From the NCBI GenBank assembly GCA_048266425.1, contig JBLWZN010000018.1, positions 1-64,000 on the forward strand: a stretch of DNA of 64,000 nt. Direction: 5' to 3'. The DNA is from Cerina sp048266425. GTDB taxonomy: Bacteria; Bacteroidota; Bacteroidia; Flavobacteriales; Flavobacteriaceae. Shown here piece after piece: positions 41,669 to 50,414 of the stretch; the stretch's first letter is position 1, and each line of letters starts with the position of its first letter. The translations under genes and the position numbers were made by a program. Below the pieces are notes generated by a model. It ran no database searches. It worked only from the letters and a program-made list of their open reading frames with translations, and was not told the origin of the DNA.

Positions 41669-42481
41669 ATGTCTTATAATTTATTAAAAGGAAAAAAAGG
41701 GATAATATTTGGGGCCTTGGATGAGAATTCAATTGCATGGAAAACAGCGGTAAGGGTTCATGAAGAAGGAGGGACGTTCGTATTGACCAATGCACCGATT
41801 GCCATGCGGATGGGACAAATTAAGGAATTGGCCCAAAAAACAGGATCGGAAATAATCCCTGCCGATGCAACTAGTGAAGAGGATTTGAACAATTTGATTT
41901 CCAAATCAATGGAAATCCTGGGCGGAAAATTGGATTTTGTATTGCACTCCATCGGGATGTCCATCAACGTTCGCAAAGGACGGCACTATACCGATCAAAA
42001 CTATGAATTTACGGATAAGGGATGGGATGTCTCCGCCTTGTCCTTCCACAAAGTATTGCAGGGTCTTTATAAGGCAGATGCCATGAATCCATGGGGCAGT
42101 ATCGTCGCCCTTACCTATATGGCTGCCCAACGTGTTTTTCCCGATTATAATGACATGGCGGACAACAAGGCCTATTTGGAATCCATAGCCCGAAGTTTCG
42201 GCTATTTCTTTGGAAAGGAAAAGCAGGTCAGGGTAAATACCATTTCCCAATCCCCGACCCCGACTACGGCCGGACAAGGTGTAAAGGGATTTGATGGCTT
42301 TATCAACTACGCGGACAAGATGTCGCCTCTTGGCAATGCTACCGCCCAAGATTGTGCCGATTATACCGTATCTTTGTTTTCGGACTTGACAAAAAAGGTT
42401 ACCATGCAAAATCTTTATCATGATGGAGGGTTCTCCAATATGGGGGTGAGCCAAGAAGTAATGGAAAAATTTTCTGAATAA
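41669..42481 (+). CDS. fabI: Enoyl-[acyl-carrier-protein] reductase (NADH)
   Basis: The last step of each fatty-acid elongation cycle. The 270-residue short-chain dehydrogenase has the FabI-type cofactor motif (GALDENSIAWKTA in place of GxxxGxG), VLHSIG, and the catalytic Tyr-x6-Lys in YNDMADNK (near 171-178). The C-terminal GGFSNMGVSQE is normal for Bacteroidota FabI. A perfect terminator follows, so it is transcribed alone. Confidence 0.95.
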   Translation: MSYNLLKGKKGIIFGALDENSIAWKTAVRVHEEGGTFVLTNAPIAMRMGQIKELAQKTGSEIIPADATSEEDLNNLISKSMEILGGKLDFVLHSIGMSINVRKGRHYTDQNYEFTDKGWDVSALSFHKVLQGLYKADAMNPWGSIVALTYMAAQRVFPDYNDMADNKAYLESIARSFGYFFGKEKQVRVNTISQSPTPTTAGQGVKGFDGFINYADKMSPLGNATAQDCADYTVSLFSDLTKKVTMQNLYHDGGFSNMGVSQEVMEKFSE

Positions 42482-42500
42482 CGATTGACAATATTATTTT

Positions 42501-42529
42501 AAGCCATGCGCCACAAACGCATGGCTTTT
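42501..42529 (+). terminator. Terminator of fabI
   Basis: A perfect 10-bp stem AAGCCATGCG / CGCATGGCTT with a 7-base loop, followed by TTTT, 20 bases past the stop codon. Confidence 0.85.
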
Positions 42530-42548
42530 ATGTTTACGCCAAAATCCT

Positions 42549-43571
42549 ATGGACGTTTTTTTTTCTTTTATAGTTCCTGTGTACAACAGACCCAATGAGA
42601 TACGGGAGTTGTTGGACAGCTTTTTGGCTCAGGACTATAAGGAGGAATATGAAATAGTAATTGTGGAAGATGGCTCAACGATTGATTCGGAAAGTGAAAT
42701 CGAGTCCTTTTCCGATCGTTTGAACATTACGTATTTAAAAAAGCCGAATTCAGGTCCGGGCGATTCGCGGAACTACGGAATGAGAAGGGCCAAGGGCAAC
42801 TATTTTATTGTTCTTGATTCCGATTGCATCTTGCCACCCCATTATTTGTCAACGGTAGCCACATCGTTGAAAGGACAATTTGTACACTGTTTCGGCGGTC
42901 CGGATGCGGCCCACGCCTCGTTTAGCAATGTGCAAAAGGCCATTAACTATGCAATGACATCACTGTTGACAACGGGGGGAATTAGAGGTAGGAAGTCGGC
43001 CATTGATAAGTTTCAACCAAGAAGCTTTAATATGGGTATTTCCAAAATTGCTTTTGAGAAAACCCAAGGGTTCGGAAATATTCATCCAGGGGAAGATCCG
43101 GATCTAACTTTCCGTATTTGGGATGCCGGGTTTGAAACAAGGTTGATTCCTGAGGCTTTTGTCTATCACAAGAGACGGATAGATTGGAGGCGGTTTATGA
43201 TTCAGGTAATCAAATTTGGAATGGTCAGGCCTATTTTAAATTTATGGCACCCAAAAACCGCCAAGCTCACCTATTGGTTTCCAACTTTGTTTTGCATTGG
43301 ATTTTTGTTCTCCTGTTTTTTTTGGATTTTTGGACCAGATGCAATTCGCAGTTGGCCATTGATGGGATATCTGTTTTACTTTATGCTGGTCTTTGCCGAC
43401 TCGTTCCTTAAAAATAAAAACTTGACCATAGCCTTATTGTCGATTTTGGCAGTTGTTATCCAATTTGTAGGCTATGGTACCGGTTTTTTAAAATCGAGCT
43501 TAATGTTGCATTTCTCCAAAAAAAATGTTTGGGATTTATTCCCTAAATTATTTTTTAGGCCTAATTTGTAG
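42549..43571 (+). CDS. Family 2 glycosyltransferase with C-terminal membrane segments
   Basis: A 340-residue inverting GT-A glycosyltransferase. FSFIVPVYNRPNEIRELLDSF opens the fold, VEDGSTIDS and LDSDCIL provide the nucleotide-sugar and metal-binding acids (DxD-like), and GEDPDLTFRIWDAG carries the likely catalytic ED. Residues about 235-320 form two or three membrane helices. It probably makes a cell-surface glycan or glycolipid; the product is unknown. No other glycan genes adjoin it. Confidence 0.88.
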   Translation: MDVFFSFIVPVYNRPNEIRELLDSFLAQDYKEEYEIVIVEDGSTIDSESEIESFSDRLNITYLKKPNSGPGDSRNYGMRRAKGNYFIVLDSDCILPPHYLSTVATSLKGQFVHCFGGPDAAHASFSNVQKAINYAMTSLLTTGGIRGRKSAIDKFQPRSFNMGISKIAFEKTQGFGNIHPGEDPDLTFRIWDAGFETRLIPEAFVYHKRRIDWRRFMIQVIKFGMVRPILNLWHPKTAKLTYWFPTLFCIGFLFSCFFWIFGPDAIRSWPLMGYLFYFMLVFADSFLKNKNLTIALLSILAVVIQFVGYGTGFLKSSLMLHFSKKNVWDLFPKLFFRPNL

Positions 43572-43767
43572 TGGGTAAAAAGGTAATTAACTAGTATCCG
43601 CCCATATAGTAAGGTGACCGAACTGGGGGAGTTCAAGAATAAAGCTTGCAACGATTTGAAAACCTGTGCGCCTGTACCATAAACTGGGCGATATAGTCCT
43701 TAAATCGACAGAATGCAGTTATCGAAACGTATGGACGGGCACACTGTAACGAATTGAAAGAGTTTAA

Positions 43768-44733
43768 ATGAATTCAGGAATAAAAAATAGGGCAAACGGA
43801 TGGAATAAAAGAAAGGTGAAAGTTTTTTCATTCTTTTTGGGGTGTTCTGCCCTGCTTTGGTTTATCAGCAATCTCTCGGAAACGTACGTTAGCAACTCTA
43901 CATTTAAATTGGAATATACCCATGTACCGGACAGCCTGACTTTGGAACACGCTTCAAAAGACAGGATCGAGGTGCAATTAAGGGCCCGTGGTTTTCAATT
44001 TCTGGGATTTAGTTTTCGGCCAAAAAAAATAGACATCGACCTTTCCCAAGTAAAAAAAGGGGGAGACCGGTATTATATTCCGGAATACGTGTACAAGAAC
44101 CAAATAGAAAGGAAGTTGCCACTCTCCATTACGTTGTTGAATTTGGACACAAGTGATACTTTGTTTTTTGATTTTCACAAATTGTATACTAAGGTAGTCC
44201 CGGTTTATTCCAAAGTTAAAATTGATCTGGAACAAAATTATTTACTCGATGGAAAGTTGACCATTTTCCCGGATTCCATTGCTGTTAAAGGTCCAAGTAA
44301 GGAATTGGATACAATAACGGGGGTCTGGACAGAGCCTAGCGAACTGAAAGGAGTAAATGCCGATTTTTCAATAAATGTGCCGTTACATAAGTTCAAGGCC
44401 TTGAAGCACACCACTTTTTCTTCCGATTCGGTCAGTATATCAGCAACGGTATATCGCTTTTCGGAAAAAATAATCGATGTTGCCGTTGAGGTTGTGAACC
44501 TACCGGAGGATGTAGAGATCAAAACATTTCCAGACAAGGTGCCCGTGTTGTGCAGGGGGAAATTAGATCAATTGAAGAACTTGAATCCGATGGATTTTAA
44601 ACTTGTTGTAAACTACGATTCAATTAAGGAGGAGGGGGACGCCACATTAAACTTGGTGTTGAAAAAAATACCGGATAATATCCAAAGTGCCCTTCCCCTA
44701 GAAAAGAAGGTGGAATATATACTTAAGAAATAA
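43768..44733 (+). CDS. YbbR-like domain membrane protein
   Basis: A 321-residue protein with one N-terminal membrane helix (about 20-37, FSFFLGCSALLWFISNLSE) and YbbR-like beta domains outside (recognisable VKGPSKELDTITGVWTEP near 175). In Firmicutes the YbbR protein CdaR regulates the c-di-AMP cyclase; whether this one does is not shown. It is followed by coaE after a 345-bp gap. Confidence 0.82.
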   Translation: MNSGIKNRANGWNKRKVKVFSFFLGCSALLWFISNLSETYVSNSTFKLEYTHVPDSLTLEHASKDRIEVQLRARGFQFLGFSFRPKKIDIDLSQVKKGGDRYYIPEYVYKNQIERKLPLSITLLNLDTSDTLFFDFHKLYTKVVPVYSKVKIDLEQNYLLDGKLTIFPDSIAVKGPSKELDTITGVWTEPSELKGVNADFSINVPLHKFKALKHTTFSSDSVSISATVYRFSEKIIDVAVEVVNLPEDVEIKTFPDKVPVLCRGKLDQLKNLNPMDFKLVVNYDSIKEEGDATLNLVLKKIPDNIQSALPLEKKVEYILKK

Positions 44734-44744
44734 GGACCGGGCCC

Positions 44745-44807
44745 ATGAACCGCGAACCATTAATCTGGAGCCAAGTATTCGGAGTCAAGAATCAAGAGCC
44801 AAGTCAC
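44745..44807. repeat. Degenerate 7-bp period repeat (nine units)
   Basis: ATGAACC, GCGAACC, ATTAATC, TGGAGCC, AAGTATT, CGGAGTC, AAGAATC, AAGAGCC, AAGTCAC in register. The last two bases of each unit are the most constant. Confidence 0.65.
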
Positions 44808-44988
44808 TTATGGGAACCCGTGGCCGGGAATGTGAACCTTGCCTAACCTGGTTGGATTAGTTTATGAGTTTATAAAAAGACTAATTATTGATAATCAGTT
44901 GTTTAAGATGCGTGTATGATGATAGGACCAAGAGCCAAAATAAGGCATGGTACATTTCATAAATTAGGAACAAAAGTAAATGTAGTCA

Positions 44989-45051
44989 CTTTTTCTTTTG
45001 TCTTTTCTCTTTGTTCCCTTTTCTTTTGTCTCATTTCTATGTTCTCTTTTT
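44989..45051. repeat. Degenerate 7-bp period repeat, pyrimidine-rich (eight to nine units)
   Basis: CTTTTTC, TTTTGTC, TTTTCTC, TTTGTTC, CCTTTTC, TTTTGTC, TCATTTC, TATGTTC; every seventh base is C over eight units. It ends about 28 bases before the coaE start codon, so it lies in its leader or promoter. Confidence 0.7.
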
Positions 45052-45078
45052 TAAGCAATTAATTTAAAATATATACTT

Positions 45079-45660
45079 GTGAAGGTTATCGGGCTTACGG
45101 GAGGCATAGGAAGTGGAAAATCGACGGTATGCCGAATGTTCCGGGATTTAGGTGTACCGGTATATGATTCGGACAAAGAGGCGAAGTTGTTGATGCAAAA
45201 CTCACGGGAAATCCGCGCTGGCCTGGAAGCTCTTTTTGGGAAAGAGGCATTTATTGGGGATATTTTGAATCGAGAATTAATCGCCAACAAGGTGTTTACC
45301 GATAAAAGTTTATTGCAACAACTTAACCGTTTGGTTCATCCAGTGGTCCGCCAGCATTTTTTGTCTTGGCAAAAGAAACAGACATTTCCCTATGTTGTTC
45401 AAGAAGCGGCCATTATCTTTGAGAATGGCTCACATTCCAACTATGACAAGATCATTTTGGTTACCGCCCCAAAGGAAATTCGGATAAAAAGGGTCATGTT
45501 AAGGGATGGAAGCACCAGGAAGAACATCCTGGATAGAATGAAAAACCAATGGACCGATCGTCAAAAGAGAAAACTTTCGGATTTTGTGATAATTAACGTG
45601 AATTTGGAAGATACAAAGATAAAAGTTGAGCAAATTCACAGTGAGATTCTAAAAGATTAG
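45079..45660 (+). CDS. coaE: Dephospho-CoA kinase
   Basis: The last enzyme of coenzyme A synthesis. The 193-residue kinase starts at GTG (45079) directly at KVIGLTGGIGSGKSTV, with the P-loop GGIGSGKS at residues 8-15; VYDSDKEAKLLM, VHPVVRQHFLSW and QEAAIIFENG follow. Length and motifs are complete. Confidence 0.95.
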   Translation: MKVIGLTGGIGSGKSTVCRMFRDLGVPVYDSDKEAKLLMQNSREIRAGLEALFGKEAFIGDILNRELIANKVFTDKSLLQQLNRLVHPVVRQHFLSWQKKQTFPYVVQEAAIIFENGSHSNYDKIILVTAPKEIRIKRVMLRDGSTRKNILDRMKNQWTDRQKRKLSDFVIINVNLEDTKIKVEQIHSEILKD

Positions 45661-45745
45661 CAATTTCAACTCAAATTTTAACATTTTTGTTAAGGTTTGG
45701 TTAAATGCACGACCCCCTAAATGTTAAATTTCTAATTTTGTGCCA

Positions 45746-47329
45746 ATGAATAAGAAGTTGTTCGCTCTTCTGGTTATTCTAATGAGCTTGTCCCTAATCG
45801 GGATAATTTTTGTCCAAGGCTATTGGATTAAAAAATCGGTTCAGGATAAGGAAGAACAGTTTTCCAATGCGGTTTCCGATGTGCTCAACAAAGTTACCGA
45901 TAAGATTGAAAACAGGGAGATTAAGGAATATTCAGACAAGTATTTTAATTTAGTTGACAGTATAGGTAGCCCGAAGGTATCCCACCTTAAAAATTTCTCA
46001 TTTGTAGATCGGGATGAAAATTCAAATGAGATCATGTTTTACTCCCATGGTATATTGGAGGAGGATTACAACATAGCCTCCACGTTCTTTGACAATGACA
46101 ACAAGGATACCGATAGCACTACTATAAAGAACTTTACGAGCAAAAGGACCAAGATTATTTATAAGGAAGACTATGATCTGGACGGAAAAAGATACAAACT
46201 AAGTCCAATACAAAGATTTGAAAAAATAAGCGAGCTATCCAAAACGGAAAAGTTTGCGTTCGATGATGTCTTGAGGGAATTCGCCCAGAAAAGACCTTTG
46301 CATAAACGGGTGTCCAAGCAAGAACTGGAACTATTGCTGGGCAGGGAACTTAAAAACAGGGGAATAGACATAGACTATGAATACGGGATCTACAGTAGGG
46401 GACTGCCGACAAAAGTAAGGTCTGCCGGTTTTAAAATAGGGGGATCGACCGTTTATAAAGCGCCCATTTTTAAGGACAGTGATGGAATAAGTGATTTTTC
46501 ACTTTTGGTCAATTTTCCCAAAAAGAAAATATTCCTGATCAATTCCATATTGGGTATGGCCATTTTATCCCTGTTGTTCACCCTGGTTATTATGGTGGCC
46601 TATGCGGGTGCCATTTATCAATTGATTAGGCAAAAACAGATCTCCGAGATTAAGTCGGACTTTATCAACAATATGACCCATGAGTTCAAAACTCCGATTG
46701 CCACTATAAATCTTGCAGTCGAGGCCATTCGGAATCCAAAAATAATTGGCGACCAGGAGAAGGTAATGAGGTATTTGCAAATGATCAAGGACGAGAATAA
46801 ACGGATGCATGCACAGGTGGAGAATGTGCTTCGAATATCAAAGTTGGAAAAAAACCAGCTGGATATTAGCAAGGATAGGGTTAACGTACATGAAATAATA
46901 GAGGACGCCATAACCCATGTTAATTTAATTGTTGCAGATAGGGGAGGATATATTAAAACCCACATGGATGCCCATAGATCGGAAGTGTTGGCCAATGAGA
47001 TGCACCTCACCAACGTAATTGTGAATATTTTGGACAATGCCATTAAATATTCACCCGAAGCCCCTAAAATTGATGTTTTTACCGAACAGGCCAAGAATTA
47101 TATAGTGATAAAGATACAGGATCAAGGTGCTGGCATGAGCAAGGGGGTCCTAAAAAAAGTTTTTGAAAAATTTTATAGGGAACATACTGGGGATATACAT
47201 AACGTAAAAGGTCACGGTTTAGGTTTGTCCTATGTAAAAAGAATTGTTGATGATCATCAAGGCGATGTGTATGCCGAGAGTGAAAAGGGGAAAGGCAGTA
47301 CCTTTTATATAAAACTACCTTTAATTTAA
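45746..47329 (+). CDS. Two-component sensor histidine kinase (RprX-like)
   Basis: A 527-residue membrane kinase. Two membrane helices (about 5-27 and 260-290) enclose a periplasmic sensor region without recognised domain. The cytoplasmic part has the H-box NNMTHEFKTPIATINL (phospho-His near 315), N-box VIVNILDNAIKYS, and G-boxes DQGAGM and GHGLGLSY. An upstream in-frame GTG at 45740 is less likely than the ATG at 45746. It forms an operon with the OmpR-type regulator 6 bases downstream. A TAATTTTG -7-like element (45733-45740) is almost at the start codon, so its relevance is doubtful. Confidence 0.92.
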   Translation: MNKKLFALLVILMSLSLIGIIFVQGYWIKKSVQDKEEQFSNAVSDVLNKVTDKIENREIKEYSDKYFNLVDSIGSPKVSHLKNFSFVDRDENSNEIMFYSHGILEEDYNIASTFFDNDNKDTDSTTIKNFTSKRTKIIYKEDYDLDGKRYKLSPIQRFEKISELSKTEKFAFDDVLREFAQKRPLHKRVSKQELELLLGRELKNRGIDIDYEYGIYSRGLPTKVRSAGFKIGGSTVYKAPIFKDSDGISDFSLLVNFPKKKIFLINSILGMAILSLLFTLVIMVAYAGAIYQLIRQKQISEIKSDFINNMTHEFKTPIATINLAVEAIRNPKIIGDQEKVMRYLQMIKDENKRMHAQVENVLRISKLEKNQLDISKDRVNVHEIIEDAITHVNLIVADRGGYIKTHMDAHRSEVLANEMHLTNVIVNILDNAIKYSPEAPKIDVFTEQAKNYIVIKIQDQGAGMSKGVLKKVFEKFYREHTGDIHNVKGHGLGLSYVKRIVDDHQGDVYAESEKGKGSTFYIKLPLI

Positions 47330-47335
47330 TAAATT

Positions 47336-48052
47336 ATGGAAACAGTAAATAAGAAAATACTTTTGGTGGAAGATGATCCCAATTTTGGGATTGTCCTAAA
47401 GGATTATTTGGCCATGAACGACTTTGATGTTGTTTTGGCCAAAAATGGAATGGAGGGGTTTGAAAAATTTAAAAAAGATAACTTTGACATTTGTATATTG
47501 GACGTAATGATGCCCTACAAGGACGGCTTTACCTTGGCCAGGGAAATCCGGGAAAAGAATGAAAATGTCCCCATAGTATTCCTAACCGCTAAAACCATGA
47601 AGGAAGATGTGCTTAAGGGATATAAAGCGGGAGCTGACGATTATTTGAACAAACCTTTCGATTCCGAAGTTCTTTTGGTGAAACTAAGGGCTATTCTTCA
47701 AAGAAAGGCTTCCAATACTTTGGCGGACAGTAAGAAATTTGAATTTAAAATTGGGAATTTCCATTTAAATTCCAAGTTGCGCTTTCTTAAATATAAAGAT
47801 GAGGAAGCTATAAAGTTGTCTCCAAAGGAAAATGAACTGTTGCGTCTTTTGGCACTACATGAAAATGACTTGATGCCAAGGGAGTTGGCGCTTACCAAAA
47901 TATGGAGGGACGATAATTATTTTACCTCAAGAAGTATGGACGTGTATATCGCCAAACTTCGTAAATATCTTAAAGTGGACGATACCGTTGAAATTCTCAA
48001 CATCCATGGGGAAGGATTTAGGCTGCTGGTGAAAACGGATGAAATGAATTAA
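47336..48052 (+). CDS. OmpR/PhoB-type response regulator (RprY-like)
   Basis: A 238-residue regulator. The receiver has the acidic pair in LLVEDDPNFG, phosphoacceptor Asp in ICILDVMMP (about residue 57), FLTAKT and KPFD, all intact. The C-terminal winged helix (about 140-235) shows LSPKENELLRLLALHEND and SRSMDVYIAKLRKYLK. It is the cognate partner of the preceding kinase. Target genes are unknown. Confidence 0.95.
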   Translation: METVNKKILLVEDDPNFGIVLKDYLAMNDFDVVLAKNGMEGFEKFKKDNFDICILDVMMPYKDGFTLAREIREKNENVPIVFLTAKTMKEDVLKGYKAGADDYLNKPFDSEVLLVKLRAILQRKASNTLADSKKFEFKIGNFHLNSKLRFLKYKDEEAIKLSPKENELLRLLALHENDLMPRELALTKIWRDDNYFTSRSMDVYIAKLRKYLKVDDTVEILNIHGEGFRLLVKTDEMN

Positions 48053-48071
48053 AAAAATGCTTTGAATTAAA

Positions 48072-48099
48072 AAAGGGGTTCGTGATGCGAACCCTTTTT
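48072..48099. terminator. Bidirectional terminator between the response regulator and gluconokinase genes
   Basis: GGGTTCG / CGAACCC stem with a TGAT loop, flanked by A on the left and T on the right. It serves the convergent genes on both sides. Confidence 0.8.
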
Positions 48100-48608
48100 T
48101 ATTTTTTGGCATCCATTTTAGGATTTTTTTTCAGGATTTCCTCCACGATGGCTTCCGGTGATTTTGAAATGGATATAACTAAAGCATGTTTTGGGATTTC
48201 CAAGGCATCAAATTGCGATCGCAGTAGGGATGGAGGCATATAGTGCCCTTTTCTTTCTTCCATTCGTCCATGGATCAATTCGAAAGATCCATGTAGATAT
48301 ACCCACACTACATTTTTTTCAATACCGTTGTCCAAAATCCTTCGATACGATACTTTAAGGGCAGAACAGGCAATAATTCCCCCTTTTTTTAAATTTTTCT
48401 TTGCCAGGGCGTTCAGGGTTAATAGCCATCCATGACGGTCATCATCGTTCAAGGGGATACCCGCTTCCATTTTTTTGATATTGGAATCGGGATGAAAATC
48501 ATCCCCATCAAAAAACGGGATATCCAACGCTTTGGCCAGCAATTTCCCAACTGTGGTCTTACCGCAACCAGAAACGCCCATAATGTAAAAAACAGGTGTA
48601 TTATCCAT
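48099..48608 (-). CDS. gntK: Gluconokinase
   Basis: It phosphorylates gluconate to 6-phosphogluconate. The 169-residue P-loop kinase has GVSGCGKTTVGKLLA (residues 12-20), FFDGDDFHPDSNIKKMEAGIPLNDDDRHGWL and IACSALKVSYRRIL, the GntK signature set. No gluconate permease or regulator is nearby. It is the last gene of an overlapping minus-strand operon, its start overlapping the miaA stop by 8 bases. Confidence 0.93.
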   Translation of the reverse strand: MDNTPVFYIMGVSGCGKTTVGKLLAKALDIPFFDGDDFHPDSNIKKMEAGIPLNDDDRHGWLLTLNALAKKNLKKGGIIACSALKVSYRRILDNGIEKNVVWVYLHGSFELIHGRMEERKGHYMPPSLLRSQFDALEIPKHALVISISKSPEAIVEEILKKNPKMDAKK

Positions 48609-49530
48609 TGATTTTAGGTTTAAGATCCAACGTATTTTTTATCTTATCCATTAGTAACGGGGTAGGGTCGTCATAAGCTACCCATAAAATATCTTTGTTC
48701 TTTCTATACCAGGTTAGCTGCCTTTTTGCAAATCTTCGGGTATTCTTTTTAATTTCCGATATTGCCGTAGATAGATCATGTTCCCCATCAAAATAGGCAA
48801 AAAGTTCCTTGTAGCCAACGGTTTGGAGCGCATTTAGTGCATGGTGTTCCTTTAGGGATTGAGCTTCCTCCAACAATCCCTGTTGCATCATTTGGTCAAC
48901 CCTTTGGTTTATGCGGCCATAAATCACATCTCGACCAGCGGAGATGCCTATGGTAAGTGTCTCAAAGGAACGTTTGGGGATGTTCTTGTTCAAAAAAGAA
49001 GAATATGGTTTTCCGGTACCGATGGAGACTTCCAAGGCTCGGATCAAACGATGAGGATTGTCCATATCTACTTGGTCTGCATAGGATGGGTCTAATTCCT
49101 GTAATTTATGTTGAAGTTCTTGTATCCCCTTTTCCTTGAAAATGATATTGAGCTCCTGCCTGATCGATGGGTCCACCTTTGGAAATTTATCAAGACCATT
49201 TATCACGGCATCTACGTAGAGACCGCTGCCGCCAACCATGACAACAATATCTTTATCCATGTACAATTTTTCGAGTAGACTTAATGCGTCCCTTTCAAAA
49301 TCCCCAACGGAGTAATCTTCAAAAATGCTTTTATGTTGAATGAAATGATGGATAATCATTTCCAATTCGTCCTTTGAAGGAACGGCAGTGCCTATGGACA
49401 TTTCCTTGTAAAACTGACGGGAGTCTGCAGAGATGATCTCGGTATCAAAATATTGGGCTACGGCAATGGCCAGGTTAGTTTTTCCTATAGCTGTTGGCCC
49501 AACGATGCAGATGAGTTTTTTTTTGGCCAT
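48601..49530 (-). CDS. miaA: tRNA dimethylallyltransferase MiaA
   Basis: It adds the isopentenyl group to A37 of tRNAs reading UNN codons. The 309-residue protein begins with AKKKLICIVGPTAIGKTNLA (P-loop GPTAIGKT), then SADSRQFYKEMSIGTA, MVGGSGLYVDA and QRLTWYRK-like AKRQLTWYRKNKD. The ATG at 49530 shares one base with the stop of the channel gene (TGATG); another ATG lies one codon upstream. This coupling supports the short N-terminus over the frame's start at 49548. Confidence 0.95.
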   Translation of the reverse strand: MAKKKLICIVGPTAIGKTNLAIAVAQYFDTEIISADSRQFYKEMSIGTAVPSKDELEMIIHHFIQHKSIFEDYSVGDFERDALSLLEKLYMDKDIVVMVGGSGLYVDAVINGLDKFPKVDPSIRQELNIIFKEKGIQELQHKLQELDPSYADQVDMDNPHRLIRALEVSIGTGKPYSSFLNKNIPKRSFETLTIGISAGRDVIYGRINQRVDQMMQQGLLEEAQSLKEHHALNALQTVGYKELFAYFDGEHDLSTAISEIKKNTRRFAKRQLTWYRKNKDILWVAYDDPTPLLMDKIKNTLDLKPKING

Positions 49531-50414
49531 CATAAGTTGCTTCCACAATTATAACAGTAAATGGCGTCGTCCCTATGGCCCTCATAAGAGCAATTGGGGC
49601 AAGATTGGGTATTTACATGGACAAAATGATTCTCACCCAACTTAGGTTTTTTGTTATCCGACTTGCCGAATTCCATTGTCACAATTCCAGTAGGCACGGC
49701 GATAATACCATAACCCAAAAGCATAATTACGGTTGCGATCATCTGCCCCGGAAGGGTCTGGGGGGCAATATCCCCATATCCAACCGTGGTCAAGGTCACA
49801 ATGGTCCAGTAAATACTTGCCGGAATACTTGTGAATCCTGTTTCTTGCACATTTCCTTCGATCAAATACATAAGTGTTCCCAGAATTACGGACAAAATGA
49901 GGACCACATAAAGAAAGACGGATATTTTGGTTCGGCTGGCCTTTAGCGCCCGGACAAGCTGGGAGGCTTCCCCTAAAAATCGGACCAGTTTTAAAATCCG
50001 AAAAATACGCAATAACCTTAAAGCCCGTAATGCCAACAAGGCCTGTGATCCGGCTAAAATATAAGAAAGATATAGTGGTATGGTGGAAACAAAATCTATG
50101 ATTCCATAAAAACTGAATATATACTTGGAAGGTTTGCCAATGCACACAATGCGGGCGATGTACTCGATAGTAAAAAAAATAGTGATTATCCACTCCAAGG
50201 CCAACAAGAAACCATGGTACTTTTCGTCTATTCCCTTAACACTTTCCAGCATAACCAAGATTACGCTAATAAGGATAAGAATGATCAATACAAGATCGAA
50301 CCACTTCCCCATAGGGGTGTCCGCCTCGTAGATTATCTCATGGAGTCTTTCCTTCCAGTTTGGAGGTACCTTAAGTCTTTCCTTCCAGTTTGAAGTTGCT
50401 TTTTTGTTTTTCAA
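49530..50414 (-). CDS. Voltage-gated-type potassium channel with C-terminal zinc ribbon
   Basis: A 294-residue six-helix ion channel. S1 starts near residue 37, the S4-like helix is arginine-rich (RALRLLRIFRILKLVR, near 130), and the pore has the K+ filter TTVGYGD (near 215). After S6 the short C-terminus ends in a zinc ribbon, CPNC...CYNC. Translation apparently starts at a TTG (50414) that overlaps the upstream stop as TTGA; the nearest ATG is at about residue 35. The N-terminus contains a tandem duplication of ten codons (NWKERL twice). It is co-transcribed with the exonuclease and miaA. Confidence 0.87.
   Translation of the reverse strand: MKNKKATSNWKERLKVPPNWKERLHEIIYEADTPMGKWFDLVLIILILISVILVMLESVKGIDEKYHGFLLALEWIITIFFTIEYIARIVCIGKPSKYIFSFYGIIDFVSTIPLYLSYILAGSQALLALRALRLLRIFRILKLVRFLGEASQLVRALKASRTKISVFLYVVLILSVILGTLMYLIEGNVQETGFTSIPASIYWTIVTLTTVGYGDIAPQTLPGQMIATVIMLLGYGIIAVPTGIVTMEFGKSDNKKPKLGENHFVHVNTQSCPNCSYEGHRDDAIYCYNCGSNL
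50344..50392. repeat. 30-bp tandem duplication at the channel gene's 5' end
   Basis: AGTCTTTCCTTCCAGTTTG occurs at 50344-50362 and again at 50374-50392, 30 bp apart. In the encoded protein this duplicates NWKERL within a ten-residue unit, so the frame is kept. Confidence 0.85.

Larger units (their letters stand above)
44734..45078. other. 345-bp intergenic region rich in period-7 repeats
   Basis: Between the YbbR gene and coaE. It contains two heptad tracts (44745-44807 and 44989-45051) and no convincing frame or promoter. Confidence 0.6.

Noticed and set aside
41906..42454. 182-codon minus-strand frame inside fabI
   Set aside because: Antisense to a complete fabI with promoter and terminator; no similarity recognised.
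45733..45740. TAATTTTG as promoter of the RprX-like kinase
   Set aside because: It ends 5 bases before the start codon and has no -33 at 19-21 bp, so it is probably chance.
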